Assembly (NCBI RefSeq): GCF_027533845.1
Contig: NZ_JAPZVN010000001.1
Coordinates: 924,269-988,268, forward strand
Direction: 5' to 3'
Length of the DNA stretch: 64,000 bases
From: Streptomyces sp. RPT161
Lineage (GTDB): Bacteria > Actinomycetota > Actinomycetes > Streptomycetales > Streptomycetaceae
Positions 25,974 to 34,968 of this stretch are shown here, in pieces. The position numbers and the translations under genes are program-made. The notes beneath the pieces were generated by a model, which saw only the letters and a program-made list of their open reading frames with translations, was not told the DNA's origin and did no database searches. How positions within the stretch are numbered: position 1 is the stretch's first letter; each line of letters begins with the position of its first letter.

Positions 25974-26723
25974 AGCTGTCCCATGGCGTGCTTCACCTTG
26001 TCCCACCCCCGTTGTCCCCGCAGCTCACGAACCTAGTTCGTGCCGAAAAATCCCGTCAACGCCGTTCCGGGTTGCCTCACCATTCCTCTACCCGGAACCC
26101 TCATCAGCACGGCGTACGGCCGTTGCCCTCGCGCGGCCCGCCGTCGTCTTCGCCCGCGGGGGAGCCGAAGACGACGCGGGCCCGCGAGGGCGTTCCAGCA
26201 GGCACAGCGGTACGGGAGTTGGCGTGGGCGGTACGTCTCATGCCCGCAGGCCCGGCTACACCTCGTCGGCCGGTGACGGCAGTTGGCGCTCGCTGCCCAA
26301 CGAGCCGACGTGCAGCGGCAGATGACGGGCACCCGCGTCGGTGGACGAGCGCGGCCAGCGAGGACAGCCGTCCGGCGAACCACCGAAGCACCCCTGGGGC
26401 CTGCCCGTTTCGTCCGGTGAACGGTCGCGGTACGCGCCAACTCCCCCCGAGTCGCGGACGGATCAGGGGTTCCGGTAGACCGTGCCGCAGCGGCGGCCCG
26501 GCCGCAGAGGTGCGCGCGGCGGGCAGCGGACGGCCGCGGGCAGCGCGGACGGTGCCGAACCGGATCGTGGACGTGGTGGCCACGATCGCCGCCAGCGGGG
26601 TCAGGCGGCTCAGGGCGGCGGCGCGCGGTGGTCGAGCCGCCGATTCAGCCGGGCCCAGTGAAACCGATCACGGCGTTACGCTGACCGCACGAAGGTCCGG
26701 ACCGCATGAGGGAGACGCGCAGT
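25974..26723. other. Gene-poor 750-bp stretch with long inverted repeats
   Basis: No frame has convincing coding character; candidate frames are Arg/Pro/Gly-rich without domains. It contains a long hairpin at 26126-26190 and a second, wider inverted pair: about 20 bp near 26089-26107 (TCTACCCGGAACCCTCATC) matches the complement of about 26460-26480 with two gaps. GGGAGTTGGCG near 26214 recurs inverted near 26440. The SDR promoter should lie in the last 100 bp. Confidence 0.5.
26126..26190. repeat. Long imperfect inverted repeat (hairpin)
   Basis: The arms CCCTCGCG..GGCCCG..CGTCGTCTTCG and their complement pair over about 25 bp with only two single-base bulges in the left arm (26126-26152 with 26166-26190). 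A 13-nt loop is itself GC-rich. It could be a terminator, a structured RNA or a remnant of a small mobile element. Confidence 0.65.
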
Positions 26724-27479
26724 ATGAGCCGCCGCACCGCAGTAGTCACAGGAGCCAGCAGCGGCATCGGTGCCGCCACCGCCCGTCGGCTGGCCGCCTC
26801 CGGTTACCGGGTGGTACTCGCCGCGCGCCGTGCGGACCGCGTCGAGGGACTCGCCGCCGAACTGGTCAAGGAGGGCCGTGACGCGGTGGCGCAGGTGCTC
26901 GACGTGACCGACCGGGCGGCGGTCGAGGCGTTCGCGGCGGGGCTGGACCGCTGCGACGTACTGGTCAACAACGCGGGCGGTGCGCTCGGCGCCGACCGGA
27001 TCGAGGCGGCGGACCCCGCGGACTGGCGCAGCATGTACGAGGTCAACGTGCTCGGGGTGCTGCACCTCACCCAGGCCCTGCTGCCCGCCCTGCGGGCCAG
27101 CGGCGACGGCACCATCGTGGTGCTGTCCTCGACCGCGGGCCTGGCCACCTACGAGGGCGGGGGCGGCTATGTCGCGGCCAAGCACGGTGCCCATGTGATC
27201 GCGGAGACGCTGCGCCTGGAACTGTGCGGCGAGCCGGTACGGGTGATCGAGATCGCCCCGGGCATGGTCAGGACCGAGGAGTTCGCGAAGAATCGTTTCG
27301 GGGGCGACGAGGAGAAGGCCGCGGCGGTCTACTCGGGGGTCGCCGAGCCGCTCACCGCCGAGGACGTCGCCGACACGGTGGACTGGGCGGTCACCCGCCC
27401 GTCGCACGTCAACATCGACCTGCTGGTGGTCCGGCCGCGGGCGCAGGCCTCCAACTACAAGGTGCACCGCGAGAACTGA
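26724..27479 (+). CDS. Short-chain dehydrogenase/reductase
   Basis: The protein of about 251 residues is a classical SDR. It has the nucleotide motif TGASSGIGAATARRLA near residue 9, NNAGG, the catalytic serine in VVLSSTAG and YVAAKHG (YxxxK). AARRADR after the second strand suggests NADP(H) preference. It oxidises or reduces an unknown alcohol or ketone in the cytoplasm and resembles serine/3-hydroxy acid dehydrogenase-type SDRs. Of two in-frame ATGs, 26724 is chosen because GGGAG lies eight bases upstream; 26706 would add six residues. It stands alone. Confidence 0.88.
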   Translation: MSRRTAVVTGASSGIGAATARRLAASGYRVVLAARRADRVEGLAAELVKEGRDAVAQVLDVTDRAAVEAFAAGLDRCDVLVNNAGGALGADRIEAADPADWRSMYEVNVLGVLHLTQALLPALRASGDGTIVVLSSTAGLATYEGGGGYVAAKHGAHVIAETLRLELCGEPVRVIEIAPGMVRTEEFAKNRFGGDEEKAAAVYSGVAEPLTAEDVADTVDWAVTRPSHVNIDLLVVRPRAQASNYKVHREN

Positions 27480-27608
27480 GGCCCGACAGCCCCAACCGCC
27501 TTGTTCGGCGCTGTCGTTACCCATGCCCCGCGCCGTCGTTTCCCTTCACGTGCGTTCGCCGCGCGGGCCATCCAGCCCGCGCGGCCCGGCCCCAGAAGGA
27601 GAAGCGTC

Positions 27609-27983
27609 CTGCGCCTGCGTACCATCGCCAGCCTGTCCGCGACGGCGGCCCTCGCCTTGGGCGCCCTGGCCGCCGCGTCCCCCGCGTACGCGGCTGACCA
27701 CGGCCCGACGCCCTACGAGGTCGTCAAGCACGGCGACCAGATCAGGATCTGCACCCGTGGCACGGTGTTCCGCGGTCTGGTGAGCCTGGGTTGCCGGGCG
27801 CCCTTCCACCATCTGGGGCCGCACACCACCTGGCACGATCTGCGGCAGGAGGATCCGGCGGTCGAGCCCATGCTGTGCAAGCCCGCCCTGGCGAACCGGG
27901 CGGTGGAACTGACCGAGGTCCACGCCCTCGGCTCCGGCGCGGCCTTCCAGTGCACCCCGGTCCCCCTCACCTGGCGGCCCTAG
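27609..27983 (+). CDS. Small secreted protein, apparent CTG start
   Basis: A perfect AAGGAG (27596-27601) is followed seven bases later by CTG, not ATG, GTG or TTG. From this CTG the 124-residue protein has an ideal Sec signal peptide: basic RLRT, hydrophobic IASLSATAALALGALAAA, cleavage near AYA-AD. The mature part (~90 residues) has four cysteines (ICTRG, LGCRAP, MLCKP, FQCTP) and is likely two disulfides. The only upstream alternative in frame is a TTG at 27501, which would add 36 Arg/Pro-rich residues in front of the signal. The domain is not recognised. It is monocistronic, 129 bp after the SDR stop. Confidence 0.7.
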   Translation: MRLRTIASLSATAALALGALAAASPAYAADHGPTPYEVVKHGDQIRICTRGTVFRGLVSLGCRAPFHHLGPHTTWHDLRQEDPAVEPMLCKPALANRAVELTEVHALGSGAAFQCTPVPLTWRP

Positions 27984-28163
27984 CAACCGGCCCGTCGGCG
28001 GTTCCCGGGACAGGTCCCCACGGCAACGACGGGTCGCGGCCCAGCCGTTGCCGCGTTCGGAAGGCCGATCGCTCACCGTGGCACAGAAGGCGGATGACGC
28101 ACATGCGAGGCACGCGCGCCATCCGCACAGGGGGGCCGGGCACAACGAGCCGGTGGGCAGCCG

Positions 28164-29357
28164 CTATCCCTTCACGCAGATGACCTGCTTCAGCTTGGCC
28201 ACGACCTCCACGAGGTCCCGCTGCTGGTCGATGACCTGATCGATCGGCTTGTACGCGCCGGGGATCTCGTCGATCACGCCGGAGTCCTTACGGCACTCCA
28301 CACCGCGGGTCTGCTCGGCCAGGTCCTGCGTGGAGAACCGCTTCTTCGCCGCGTTGCGGCTCATCCGGCGGCCTGCGCCGTGCGAGGCCGAGTTGAAGGA
28401 CGCCTCGTTGCCCAGGCCGCGCACGATGTAGGAACCGGTGCCCATGGAGCCGGGGATGATGCCGTAGTCCCCGTCGGCCGCCTTGATCGCGCCCTTGCGG
28501 GTGACGAGCAGCTCCACGCCCTCGTAGCGCTCCTCGCTGACGTAGTTGTGGTGGCAGGAGATCACCTCGTCGAAGGTCACGTTGGCCTTCTTGAACTCCC
28601 CGCGGATCACGTCCTGCGACAGCGCCATCATGATCGCGCGGTTGCGCTTCGCGTACTCCTGGGCCCAGAACAGATCGCGCCGGTAGGCGGCCATCTGCGG
28701 GGTGTCCGCGATGAACACCGCGAGGTCGCGGTCGACCAGGCCCTGGTTGTGCGGCAGCTTCTGGGCCTCGCCGATGTGGTACTCGGCCAGCTCCTTGCCG
28801 ATGTTCCGTGACCCGGAGTGCAGCATGATCCACACGGCGTCGTCGGCGTCCAGGCACAGCTCCCAGAAGTGGTTGCCGGACCCCAGCGTTCCCATCTGCT
28901 TGGTGGCCCGCTCCTCGCGGAACCGGACCGCCTCCGCCAGCTGGCCGAACCCGGACCAGAACCCGTCCCAGTCCGCGGTGCGGAACCCGTGCAGCCGAAG
29001 CGGGTCCACCGGATCGCCGTGCATGCCGCGGCCCACCGGAATGGCCTGCTCGATCCTGGAACGCAGCCGGGAGAGGTCGCCGGGCAGGTCGTTGGCCGTC
29101 AGTGAGGTGCGTACCGCGCTCATCCCGCAGCCGATGTCGACGCCGACCGCGGCCGGGCAGACGGCGCCCTCCATGGCGATGACCGAGCCGACGGTCGCGC
29201 CCTTGCCGTAGTGCACGTCCGGCATCACCGCCAGGCCCTTGATCCACGGCAGCGTGGTGACGTTGCGCAGCTGCCGCATCGCCACGTCCTCCACGCCTGC
29301 CGGATCGGTCCACATGCGGATCGGCACCCGGACGCCGGGCACCTCGGTGTACGTCAT
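28164..29357 (-). CDS. rtcB: RNA-splicing ligase RtcB
   Basis: RtcB joins RNA 2',3'-cyclic phosphate (or 3'-phosphate) ends to 5'-hydroxyl ends using GTP and manganese, repairing cleaved RNAs such as tRNAs cut by ribotoxins. The 397-residue protein keeps the metal-binding VGVDIGCGM (Cys77), SGNHFWEL, MLHSGSRNIG, and SHGAGRRMSR, whose histidine is the guanylylated nucleophile. The start follows a strong GGGGGAGAG. No archease gene is adjacent. A direct/inverted repeat element lies just upstream in the leader. Confidence 0.95.
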   Translation of the reverse strand: MTYTEVPGVRVPIRMWTDPAGVEDVAMRQLRNVTTLPWIKGLAVMPDVHYGKGATVGSVIAMEGAVCPAAVGVDIGCGMSAVRTSLTANDLPGDLSRLRSRIEQAIPVGRGMHGDPVDPLRLHGFRTADWDGFWSGFGQLAEAVRFREERATKQMGTLGSGNHFWELCLDADDAVWIMLHSGSRNIGKELAEYHIGEAQKLPHNQGLVDRDLAVFIADTPQMAAYRRDLFWAQEYAKRNRAIMMALSQDVIRGEFKKANVTFDEVISCHHNYVSEERYEGVELLVTRKGAIKAADGDYGIIPGSMGTGSYIVRGLGNEASFNSASHGAGRRMSRNAAKKRFSTQDLAEQTRGVECRKDSGVIDEIPGAYKPIDQVIDQQRDLVEVVAKLKQVICVKG

Positions 29358-29370
29358 CTCTCCCCCTGGG

Positions 29371-29398
29371 TTGGACTCACTGCTTTCAGTGTTGGACT
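29371..29398. promoter_or_regulatory. Repeat element in the rtcB leader/promoter
   Basis: Two direct copies of TTGGACT (29371-29377 and 29392-29398) flank an inverted repeat CACTG-CTTT-CAGTG, 14-41 bp upstream of the rtcB start in a locally AT-rich region. It could be an operator or an RNA stem-loop. Confidence 0.45.
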
Positions 29399-29578
29399 TA
29401 CCGGCTGAAAATAACGACAAACCGGGCAAAATCTAGCGCTTCTTAGTCAAAACAAGATTCGGGGGCGAAACAACCCAATCAACACCCGCGACCGGCGGCG
29501 CTGGCGATCTCTGCGGTAGACATTGTGTCCACGGGCCGCCCCACAGCGGCAACGCGTTTTCGAAAGGGGGCCAGGCCA

Positions 29579-30433
29579 GTGACGCCAAGGGGAGTGCCCG
29601 GCGAAGGGCTGACCGGCAACACGCCCAGGGCGCGCCGCACCGGAGCCATAGCGGGCGTCCTCTCGCTCACCGCCCTCGCCGCCCTCGTCGGCTGCTCCGG
29701 CCCCGGCGGCAACGGCAGCGCCACCGACAACTCCGGCCTCAGCAGTCGCAGCGACTCCGCGAGCGCCGCGCCGCCCGGCAAGTACCGCAACCTCCCGGAG
29801 CCCTGCGGCGCCGTGAGCTCCACCACGCTGCACCAGCTGCTGCCCAACTCACAGGACTACGACGGCCAGGCCACCCCCACGTTCGACACCGACCGCAGGG
29901 TCGGCTGCAAGTGGAGCGGCGCGGTCACCAGCGGCAACCGCTATCTGCACATCGACTTCGAGCGGGTGGTCAGCTACGACCCGGCCGTCAGCGACGAGGA
30001 CAAGGCGGCGCAGGAGTACGAGCAGATGGCCGCCGCCGCCCACATCCCCGCCGAGTCGCCCACGCCCGGCGGCACCTCCGGCCAGAGCCCCGCGCCGAGC
30101 CAGCGACCGACCGCCGGCGCCAGCGCGACCCCCTCGCAGCCGTCGTCGAGCCCGTCCCCGTCCTCGGCGAGCGCCTCCGCGAGCACCGCGCCCGACACCG
30201 CGCCGCGCCGGGTCGGCGGCATCGGCGACGAGGCGTTCCTCAACGACGCGGTGATGACCCAGGGCTCCGGGGTGCACCGCGATGTGACGGTGGTGTTCCG
30301 CGCCGCCAACGTGCTGGTCACCATCGAGTTCTCGCAGTGGTCCACCAACGCGTCGGTGACCCCGCCGAGCGTCGACCTGCAACTCGGCGCGCACGGACTG
30401 GCGCAGGAACTGGCCAGGAAAATCGAGGAATAA
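29579..30433 (+). CDS. DUF3558-type lipoprotein
   Basis: The protein of about 284 residues has a lipoprotein signal with lipobox LAALVGC (Cys39), then a Gly/Ser linker. A domain begins GKYRNLPEPCGAVSSTTLHQLLP and carries VGCKWSG, matching the DUF3558 pattern of surface lipoproteins in actinomycetes. A 55-residue Ser/Pro/Thr-rich insert splits the domain before RRVGGIGDEAFLNDAV. The GTG at 29579 is chosen because AAAGGGGG lies nine bases upstream. The next gene encodes a shorter paralogue. Function is unknown; binding of a small molecule or wall component is a guess. Confidence 0.78.
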   Translation: MTPRGVPGEGLTGNTPRARRTGAIAGVLSLTALAALVGCSGPGGNGSATDNSGLSSRSDSASAAPPGKYRNLPEPCGAVSSTTLHQLLPNSQDYDGQATPTFDTDRRVGCKWSGAVTSGNRYLHIDFERVVSYDPAVSDEDKAAQEYEQMAAAAHIPAESPTPGGTSGQSPAPSQRPTAGASATPSQPSSSPSPSSASASASTAPDTAPRRVGGIGDEAFLNDAVMTQGSGVHRDVTVVFRAANVLVTIEFSQWSTNASVTPPSVDLQLGAHGLAQELARKIEE

Positions 30434-30581
30434 GGCCCCACCGGACACCGGCGAGACGAATAGCACATTGAGTGCGTGGAAGGACAACGCGCCACGCCGA
30501 GCACGTATTGTGTCGGTTTACGGCTGCGGCCGGGACGGTCGCGCGTCACGCAACAACCGCCCCACGACGACAGAAGGACCC

Positions 30582-31271
30582 ATGCACAGACCAGCTGCCC
30601 CGCACCTCGCCCGCCTGCTCGCGTGTGCCGCCGTGCCGGTGATGCTGCTCGCCGGCTGTTCCTCGGGCTCCGACTCAGGCGCCAAGAGCCAGCAGGGTCA
30701 GGCCGGATCGTCGTCCTCCGGTTCCTCCACGTCCACCGCCTCGCCCTCGCTCGCCCCGGCGAAGTACAAGACGCTGCCCGACCCCTGCAAGGCCATGTCG
30801 CAGGACACCGTCAACCACCTGGTGCAGAGCGCGAAGAACCCGAACGGCACGGCGGCCAACTCCAACGACCTCAAGGACCGCGGCGGCTGCTCCTGGAACG
30901 GTCTGGACGGCTACCAGTTCCGCTACCTGGACGACTCGTTCCAGCGGTTCGACTCGATCCCGAACGCGTCCGCCGACGACCAGGCCAAGTCCTCGTTCCA
31001 GCAGGCCGTGCAGACCACCACCGGCAAGGCGTCCAGCCCCAAGACCACGCAACTCAGCGGGCTCGGCGACAGCGCCACCCTGATCACCTGGGACGACAAG
31101 AAGGGCGACGACCCCTACCACAACGCGACGGTGGTGGCCCGGTCCGCCAACGTCGTGGTGGTGATCGACTTCAACGGCGCCGGCATGCAGGGTGATGACA
31201 AGCCCAAGGCCGACGAAATGGACAAGGACACCCAGCAGGCGGCCAAGGAAGCACTGGCCTCGCTGAAGTAA
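30582..31271 (+). CDS. DUF3558-type lipoprotein, second copy
   Basis: This 229-residue paralogue of the preceding gene has lipobox LLAGC (Cys26), a Ser-rich linker, then AKYKTLPDPCKAMSQDTVNHLV and GGCSWNG, parallel to the first copy, without the long low-complexity insert. LSGLGDSATLITWDD and the C-terminal VVARSANVVVVIDFNG complete the domain. GAAGGA precedes the ATG by six bases. The 148-bp gap from the first copy leaves room for its own promoter. The pair probably arose by tandem duplication. Confidence 0.8.
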   Translation: MHRPAAPHLARLLACAAVPVMLLAGCSSGSDSGAKSQQGQAGSSSSGSSTSTASPSLAPAKYKTLPDPCKAMSQDTVNHLVQSAKNPNGTAANSNDLKDRGGCSWNGLDGYQFRYLDDSFQRFDSIPNASADDQAKSSFQQAVQTTTGKASSPKTTQLSGLGDSATLITWDDKKGDDPYHNATVVARSANVVVVIDFNGAGMQGDDKPKADEMDKDTQQAAKEALASLK

Positions 31272-31353
31272 CGGTTGAGTCCTCCCGCGCTCCGCGCCCG
31301 GCCCGTATGGCAGGCTGTGCCGCGCCAGTTGGCGAGCGCGGGAGGGCCGCGGG

Positions 31354-31632
31354 ATGTCCGCGACACGGATGGACCGTAAGCACCGGTCGTCGGTCGGCGT
31401 CGTCGCCGCCGGGGCGATGGTCATCGCCGCGATCGGCTTCGCCGGTTCCTGCGCGGTGGTACGGGAGTTGCCGGCCGCCGCGACGATCGCGTTCAACGGT
31501 GCCGCGCCATGTGGGGGATTCGGGCTGTCCGTTGTCCACTCCGCAGCACCACCTCCCCGCCTGGCCACCCCAGCCGCAGTGGGCCCGCACGCTGTCGCGG
31601 CGCAGACCCGCTTCTCAGCCTGCCTCGCATGA
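31354..31632 (+). pseudogene. Truncated DUF2637-like fragment
   Basis: The first ~40 residues closely parallel the start of the intact DUF2637 protein encoded 150 bp downstream: VGVVAAGAMVIAAIGFAGS..VREL here, against [23 protein letters not shown] there. After VRELP similarity stops, and the remaining ~50 residues are Ala/Pro-rich without the further membrane helices. It keeps an ATG with a GGGAGGG run upstream. I read it as a partial duplication that lost its 3' part; a functional 92-residue single-helix protein cannot be excluded. Confidence 0.6.
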
Positions 31633-31783
31633 CGATCACCGGATGTGACCCCCACGCGGAGCGCGCCCCGGGAGGGCGACAACTTCCCGCTTCCGCGCGG
31701 ACTCGTCCGTACCGGTCCACGCCGTCCCGTACGCATGTGCCAGGCTGTCGCCCGCAACAGACCGAACAGGGAGGGGTTCCCGA

Positions 31784-33010
31784 GTGGCCGCGCCACTGAA
31801 GGTCACACGCGCGCACCGAATACTCATCGGGGTAGTCGTCGCTGGTGCGCTGGTCATCGCCGGTATCGGCTTCGCCGGCTCTTACACGGCCGTGCGTGAG
31901 CTGGCCATCAGAAAGGGATTCGGCGAGTTCTCCTACTTCTTCCCGATCGGCATCGATGCGGGTATCTGTGTCCTGCTGGCTCTGGATCTGCTGCTGACCT
32001 GGATCCGCATGCCCTTCCCGCTGCTGCGGCAGACGGCGTGGTTGCTGACCATCGCGACCGTGGTGTTCAACGCCGCGGCGGCCTCCGACCCGCTGGGCAT
32101 GGGGATGCACGCCGTCATCCCGGTGCTGTTCGTCGTCACCGTCGAGGCCGCCCGCCACGCTGTCGGGCGGATTGCCGACATCACCGCCGACAAGCACATG
32201 GAGGGCGTGCGCATCACGCGCTGGCTGCTGGCGCCGGTCCCGACGTTCCTGCTGTGGCGGCGGATGAAGCTGTGGGAGCTGCGCTCGTACGACCAGGTCA
32301 TCAAGCTGGAGCAGGAGCGGCTCGTGTATCAGGCGCGGCTGCGGTCGCGGTTTGGGCGGAGTTGGCGGCGCAAGGCCCCGGTCGAGTCCCTGATGCCGCT
32401 GCGCCTCGCGCGGTACGGAGTGCCGCTGGCGGAGACCGCCCCCGCAGGCCTCGCGGCGGCGGGGATCGAGCCGCAGCTGCTGCCGGCCCAGCCCGCGGCG
32501 CCGGAGCTGGCGTCCAAGGCCGCCCCGGCCGAGGAGCCGGTCGTGGCTGCCGAGGAGGCGCCGAGCCAGTGGTTCGCCACGCCTCAGCATGTGCAGTACA
32601 GGGGCGACTACGACCCGAACTACGTGCCGTCCACGTACGTACCCGTGCGGGAGCACCAGCCCCGGTACGACGAGCAGCCGCAGCAGATCCCGGTGCCGGA
32701 GCCACGCGCGACGGAGCCCGAGCCGGTGCCAGCCCAGGCTCAGGCACCGGAGCCGCAGCTCCAGGTGCCGAACGGGGCGGGCGGTGTGCGGCCGTTGGGC
32801 AAGCGCGCGCAGGAGGGGGCGCCGTCGAAGGAGGATCTGTACCAGGTGTTCCGGCGCTCGATAGAGGAGGGCATGCCGACGCCGGGCGCCTTCGCCGCGA
32901 ACGTCGAGGCCGAGTACGGGTTGCGCCTCCAGTCTCGCGAGCTGAACCAGTACATGGACCAGTTCACCGCCCGTTTCAACGACGAGCTGATGGAAGACCA
33001 CATCGCGTAG
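31784..33010 (+). CDS. DUF2637 membrane protein (Spd-like)
   Basis: The 408-residue protein starts with about four membrane helices (residues ~13-130: [72 protein letters not shown]), the DUF2637 core seen in Streptomyces plasmid-spread and integrative-element proteins. A charged linker and a long Pro/Glu/Ala-rich region follow. The C-terminus ([40 protein letters not shown]) looks like a small winged-helix domain. The GTG follows GGGAGGGGTTCCCGA. No transfer, replication or integrase genes are adjacent, so it may be a domesticated relic. Confidence 0.82.
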   Translation: MAAPLKVTRAHRILIGVVVAGALVIAGIGFAGSYTAVRELAIRKGFGEFSYFFPIGIDAGICVLLALDLLLTWIRMPFPLLRQTAWLLTIATVVFNAAAASDPLGMGMHAVIPVLFVVTVEAARHAVGRIADITADKHMEGVRITRWLLAPVPTFLLWRRMKLWELRSYDQVIKLEQERLVYQARLRSRFGRSWRRKAPVESLMPLRLARYGVPLAETAPAGLAAAGIEPQLLPAQPAAPELASKAAPAEEPVVAAEEAPSQWFATPQHVQYRGDYDPNYVPSTYVPVREHQPRYDEQPQQIPVPEPRATEPEPVPAQAQAPEPQLQVPNGAGGVRPLGKRAQEGAPSKEDLYQVFRRSIEEGMPTPGAFAANVEAEYGLRLQSRELNQYMDQFTARFNDELMEDHIA

Positions 33011-33037
33011 GGCCAACAGCTGTGTCTGGTTGCGGTG

Positions 33038-33075
33038 GTTCCACACCGCCGGGCCGGAGCCCGGCGGTGTGGAAC
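33038..33075. terminator. Strong bidirectional terminator
   Basis: A perfect 17-bp stem (GTTCCACACCGCCGGGC and complement) with a CGGA loop separates the convergent DUF2637 and lysyl-tRNA synthetase genes, 27 bp past one stop and 45 bp before the other. Confidence 0.88.
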
Positions 33076-33120
33076 GGGCTGGAAACCGCTTGCCCGGGAA
33101 CCACCGCCAGGGTCAACCCC

Positions 33121-34791
33121 CTAGCTGGCCGCCAGCAGTTCCCGAACCCGGTCGGCGCCGACCGCCAGCAGCAGGGTGGGCAGGCGCGGACCCGTGTCCC
33201 GGCCCACCAGCAGCTTGTACAGCAGGGCGAAGAACTGCCGCTGCGCGGCCTTCAGTTCCGGCGTCGGCTTGGCGTCCGCGGCCAGCCCGGCCTGCAGCTT
33301 GGGCACCGCGTAGACCAGCGTGGTCAGGCCGTCCAGCGACCAGTGCTCGTCCAGGCCGTCCACCAGCAGCTTGAGCGCCTCGCGGTCCGCGTCGCCGAGC
33401 GTGGCGAGGGTCTCGCGGTCCGGCTCGGTGCGCACCCGGGTGCGCTGCTCCTCGTCCACGTGCGTGGACACCCAGGACTCCGCCTTGTCCAGCCGCGGAC
33501 GCGTCTCGTCCAGCGAGGAGATGGGGTCCTCGATGGTGAAGTCGCGCAGGATCCGCAGGGTCTGCTCCTCGTGTCCGGTGGTGATGTCGACCACCGAGGC
33601 GAGCGTCCGGAACGGCAACTTCCGCGGCGTGGTGGGCAGTTCACCGGCGGCGGTACGGGCGGCCCTGGAGTGGACCGCGATGTCCACCGGCGCGGCGGTG
33701 TCCGACTCGATCTTGCGCTCCAGCGCGTCCCACTCGTCGTAGGTGCGGCTGATCTCCTGGTCGAAGGAGATGTTGAAGGCCTGCTTGGGCTGGCGGCGGG
33801 CGTACAGCCAGCGCAGCAGCTGCGGCTCCATGATGCGCAGCGCGTCGCCCGCGGTGGGCACGCCGCCCTTGGAGCTGGACATCTTCGCCATGCCGCTGAT
33901 GCCGACGAAGGAGTACGGCAGGTACACCGGCGGCAGCCCGTCGAACACCTCGCGCACCAGTTGGCCGCCGACGGTGAACGAGGAGCCCGGCGAGGAGTGG
34001 TCGACGCCACCGGACTCGAAGGTCACGCCCTCGTACGCCCAGCGCATCGGCCAGTCGACCTTCCACACCAGCTTGCCCTGGTCGTGGCTGTCCAGCCGGA
34101 ACGACTCGCGGTGCCCGCAGGCCGTGCAGGTGTAGGAGATCTCGGTGGTCTCGTCGTCGTACGAGGTGACCTGGGTCAGATCGCGCCCGCACGCCCCGCA
34201 GTACGGCTTGTACGGGTAGTAGGCGGTGCCCGCGCCGCCCTCGTCGTCCTCGGCGGCGCCCTCCGAGCCCTCGTCGGTCTTGGCCTTCTTGGTGCGGTAC
34301 CGGCCGAGCACCGCGTCGATCCGCTGCCGCTCGCGCATGGCGTGCAGGATCTGCTCGCGGTAGGCGCCCGAGGTGTACATCTCGGTCTGGCTGATCTCCC
34401 GGACCTCGACGCCCAGTTCCCGCAGCGCGGCCCTGAAGGGCGCCTTGAAGTGGTCGGACCAGCTGGCGTGCTCGCCGGTCGGGTCCGGGACGGAGGTCAG
34501 CGGACGGCCGATGTGCTCGGCGAAGGACTCCGGCTGCCCGGCCGGGACCTTGCGCAGCCGGTCGTAGTCGTCCCAGGACAGGATGTGCTCGCAGTCGATG
34601 CCACGCCGCTTGATCTCGTCGGCGACCAGGTGCGGGACCATGATCTCGCGCAGGTTGCCCAGGTGGATCGGGCCCGACGGGCTGATGCCGGAGGCGCAGA
34701 CGATCTTTTTACCCGGAGCCCGCCGCTCGGCTTCCGCGATGACGTCGTCCGCAGCGCGGGCGACCCAGTCGGCTTCGGTGCTCTGAGCCAC
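33121..34791 (-). CDS. Lysyl-tRNA synthetase, class I
   Basis: This is the class I (archaeal-type) lysyl-tRNA synthetase, unrelated to class II LysS. It charges tRNA-Lys with lysine. The 556-residue protein has the HIGH-type motif [15 protein letters not shown] near residue 38 and the KMSKS-type motif [13 protein letters not shown] zinc-ribbon-like pair of CxxC sites ([16 protein letters not shown]) sits in the middle, after an acidic insert. The GTG at 34791 has GGAAG eight bases upstream. It is divergent from argS. Some actinomycetes carry both classes; whether a class II copy exists here cannot be seen. Confidence 0.93.
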   Translation of the reverse strand: MAQSTEADWVARAADDVIAEAERRAPGKKIVCASGISPSGPIHLGNLREIMVPHLVADEIKRRGIDCEHILSWDDYDRLRKVPAGQPESFAEHIGRPLTSVPDPTGEHASWSDHFKAPFRAALRELGVEVREISQTEMYTSGAYREQILHAMRERQRIDAVLGRYRTKKAKTDEGSEGAAEDDEGGAGTAYYPYKPYCGACGRDLTQVTSYDDETTEISYTCTACGHRESFRLDSHDQGKLVWKVDWPMRWAYEGVTFESGGVDHSSPGSSFTVGGQLVREVFDGLPPVYLPYSFVGISGMAKMSSSKGGVPTAGDALRIMEPQLLRWLYARRQPKQAFNISFDQEISRTYDEWDALERKIESDTAAPVDIAVHSRAARTAAGELPTTPRKLPFRTLASVVDITTGHEEQTLRILRDFTIEDPISSLDETRPRLDKAESWVSTHVDEEQRTRVRTEPDRETLATLGDADREALKLLVDGLDEHWSLDGLTTLVYAVPKLQAGLAADAKPTPELKAAQRQFFALLYKLLVGRDTGPRLPTLLLAVGADRVRELLAAS

Positions 34792-34921
34792 TGTCTCTGC
34801 TTCCTTCCGGTTGATCGGCAACCATCCTGCTGGGGAACGAGCCCTTACCGGCCACACGTCCCCAGTAGATTGTCCCATCCCTCGGGAGGCGCCCTTCGCC
34901 ATGGGAGCCATGGGATACTCA

Positions 34922-34941
34922 GACACGATTCGAACCGTGTC
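34922..34941. promoter_or_regulatory. Inverted repeat upstream of argS
   Basis: GACACG-ATTCGAAC-CGTGTC, a perfect 6-bp inverted repeat around an 8-nt centre that is itself nearly palindromic (TTCGAA), lies 28-47 bp upstream of argS. It is followed by TATACA, a candidate -10 element. It may be an operator or leader hairpin. Confidence 0.4.
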
Positions 34942-34968
34942 ACCTATACAAGGAACGGCATCCATCCC

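Noticed and set aside
26104..26583. A 159-codon minus-strand frame in the gene-poor stretch.
   Set aside because: The product is Arg/Pro/Gly-rich with no recognisable domain, no clear ribosome binding site, and overlaps the inverted repeats.
34922..34941. ATTCGAACC resembles the T-arm of a tRNA on the minus strand.
   Set aside because: The stem and loop lengths do not fit a T-arm, and no acceptor, D or anticodon arm can be built around it; it is listed as an inverted repeat instead.
32038..34968. Open frame running through DUF2637 and lysyl-tRNA synthetase DNA into argS.
   Set aside because: Only the part from 34969 encodes ArgS; the upstream extension is out-of-frame shadow of other genes.
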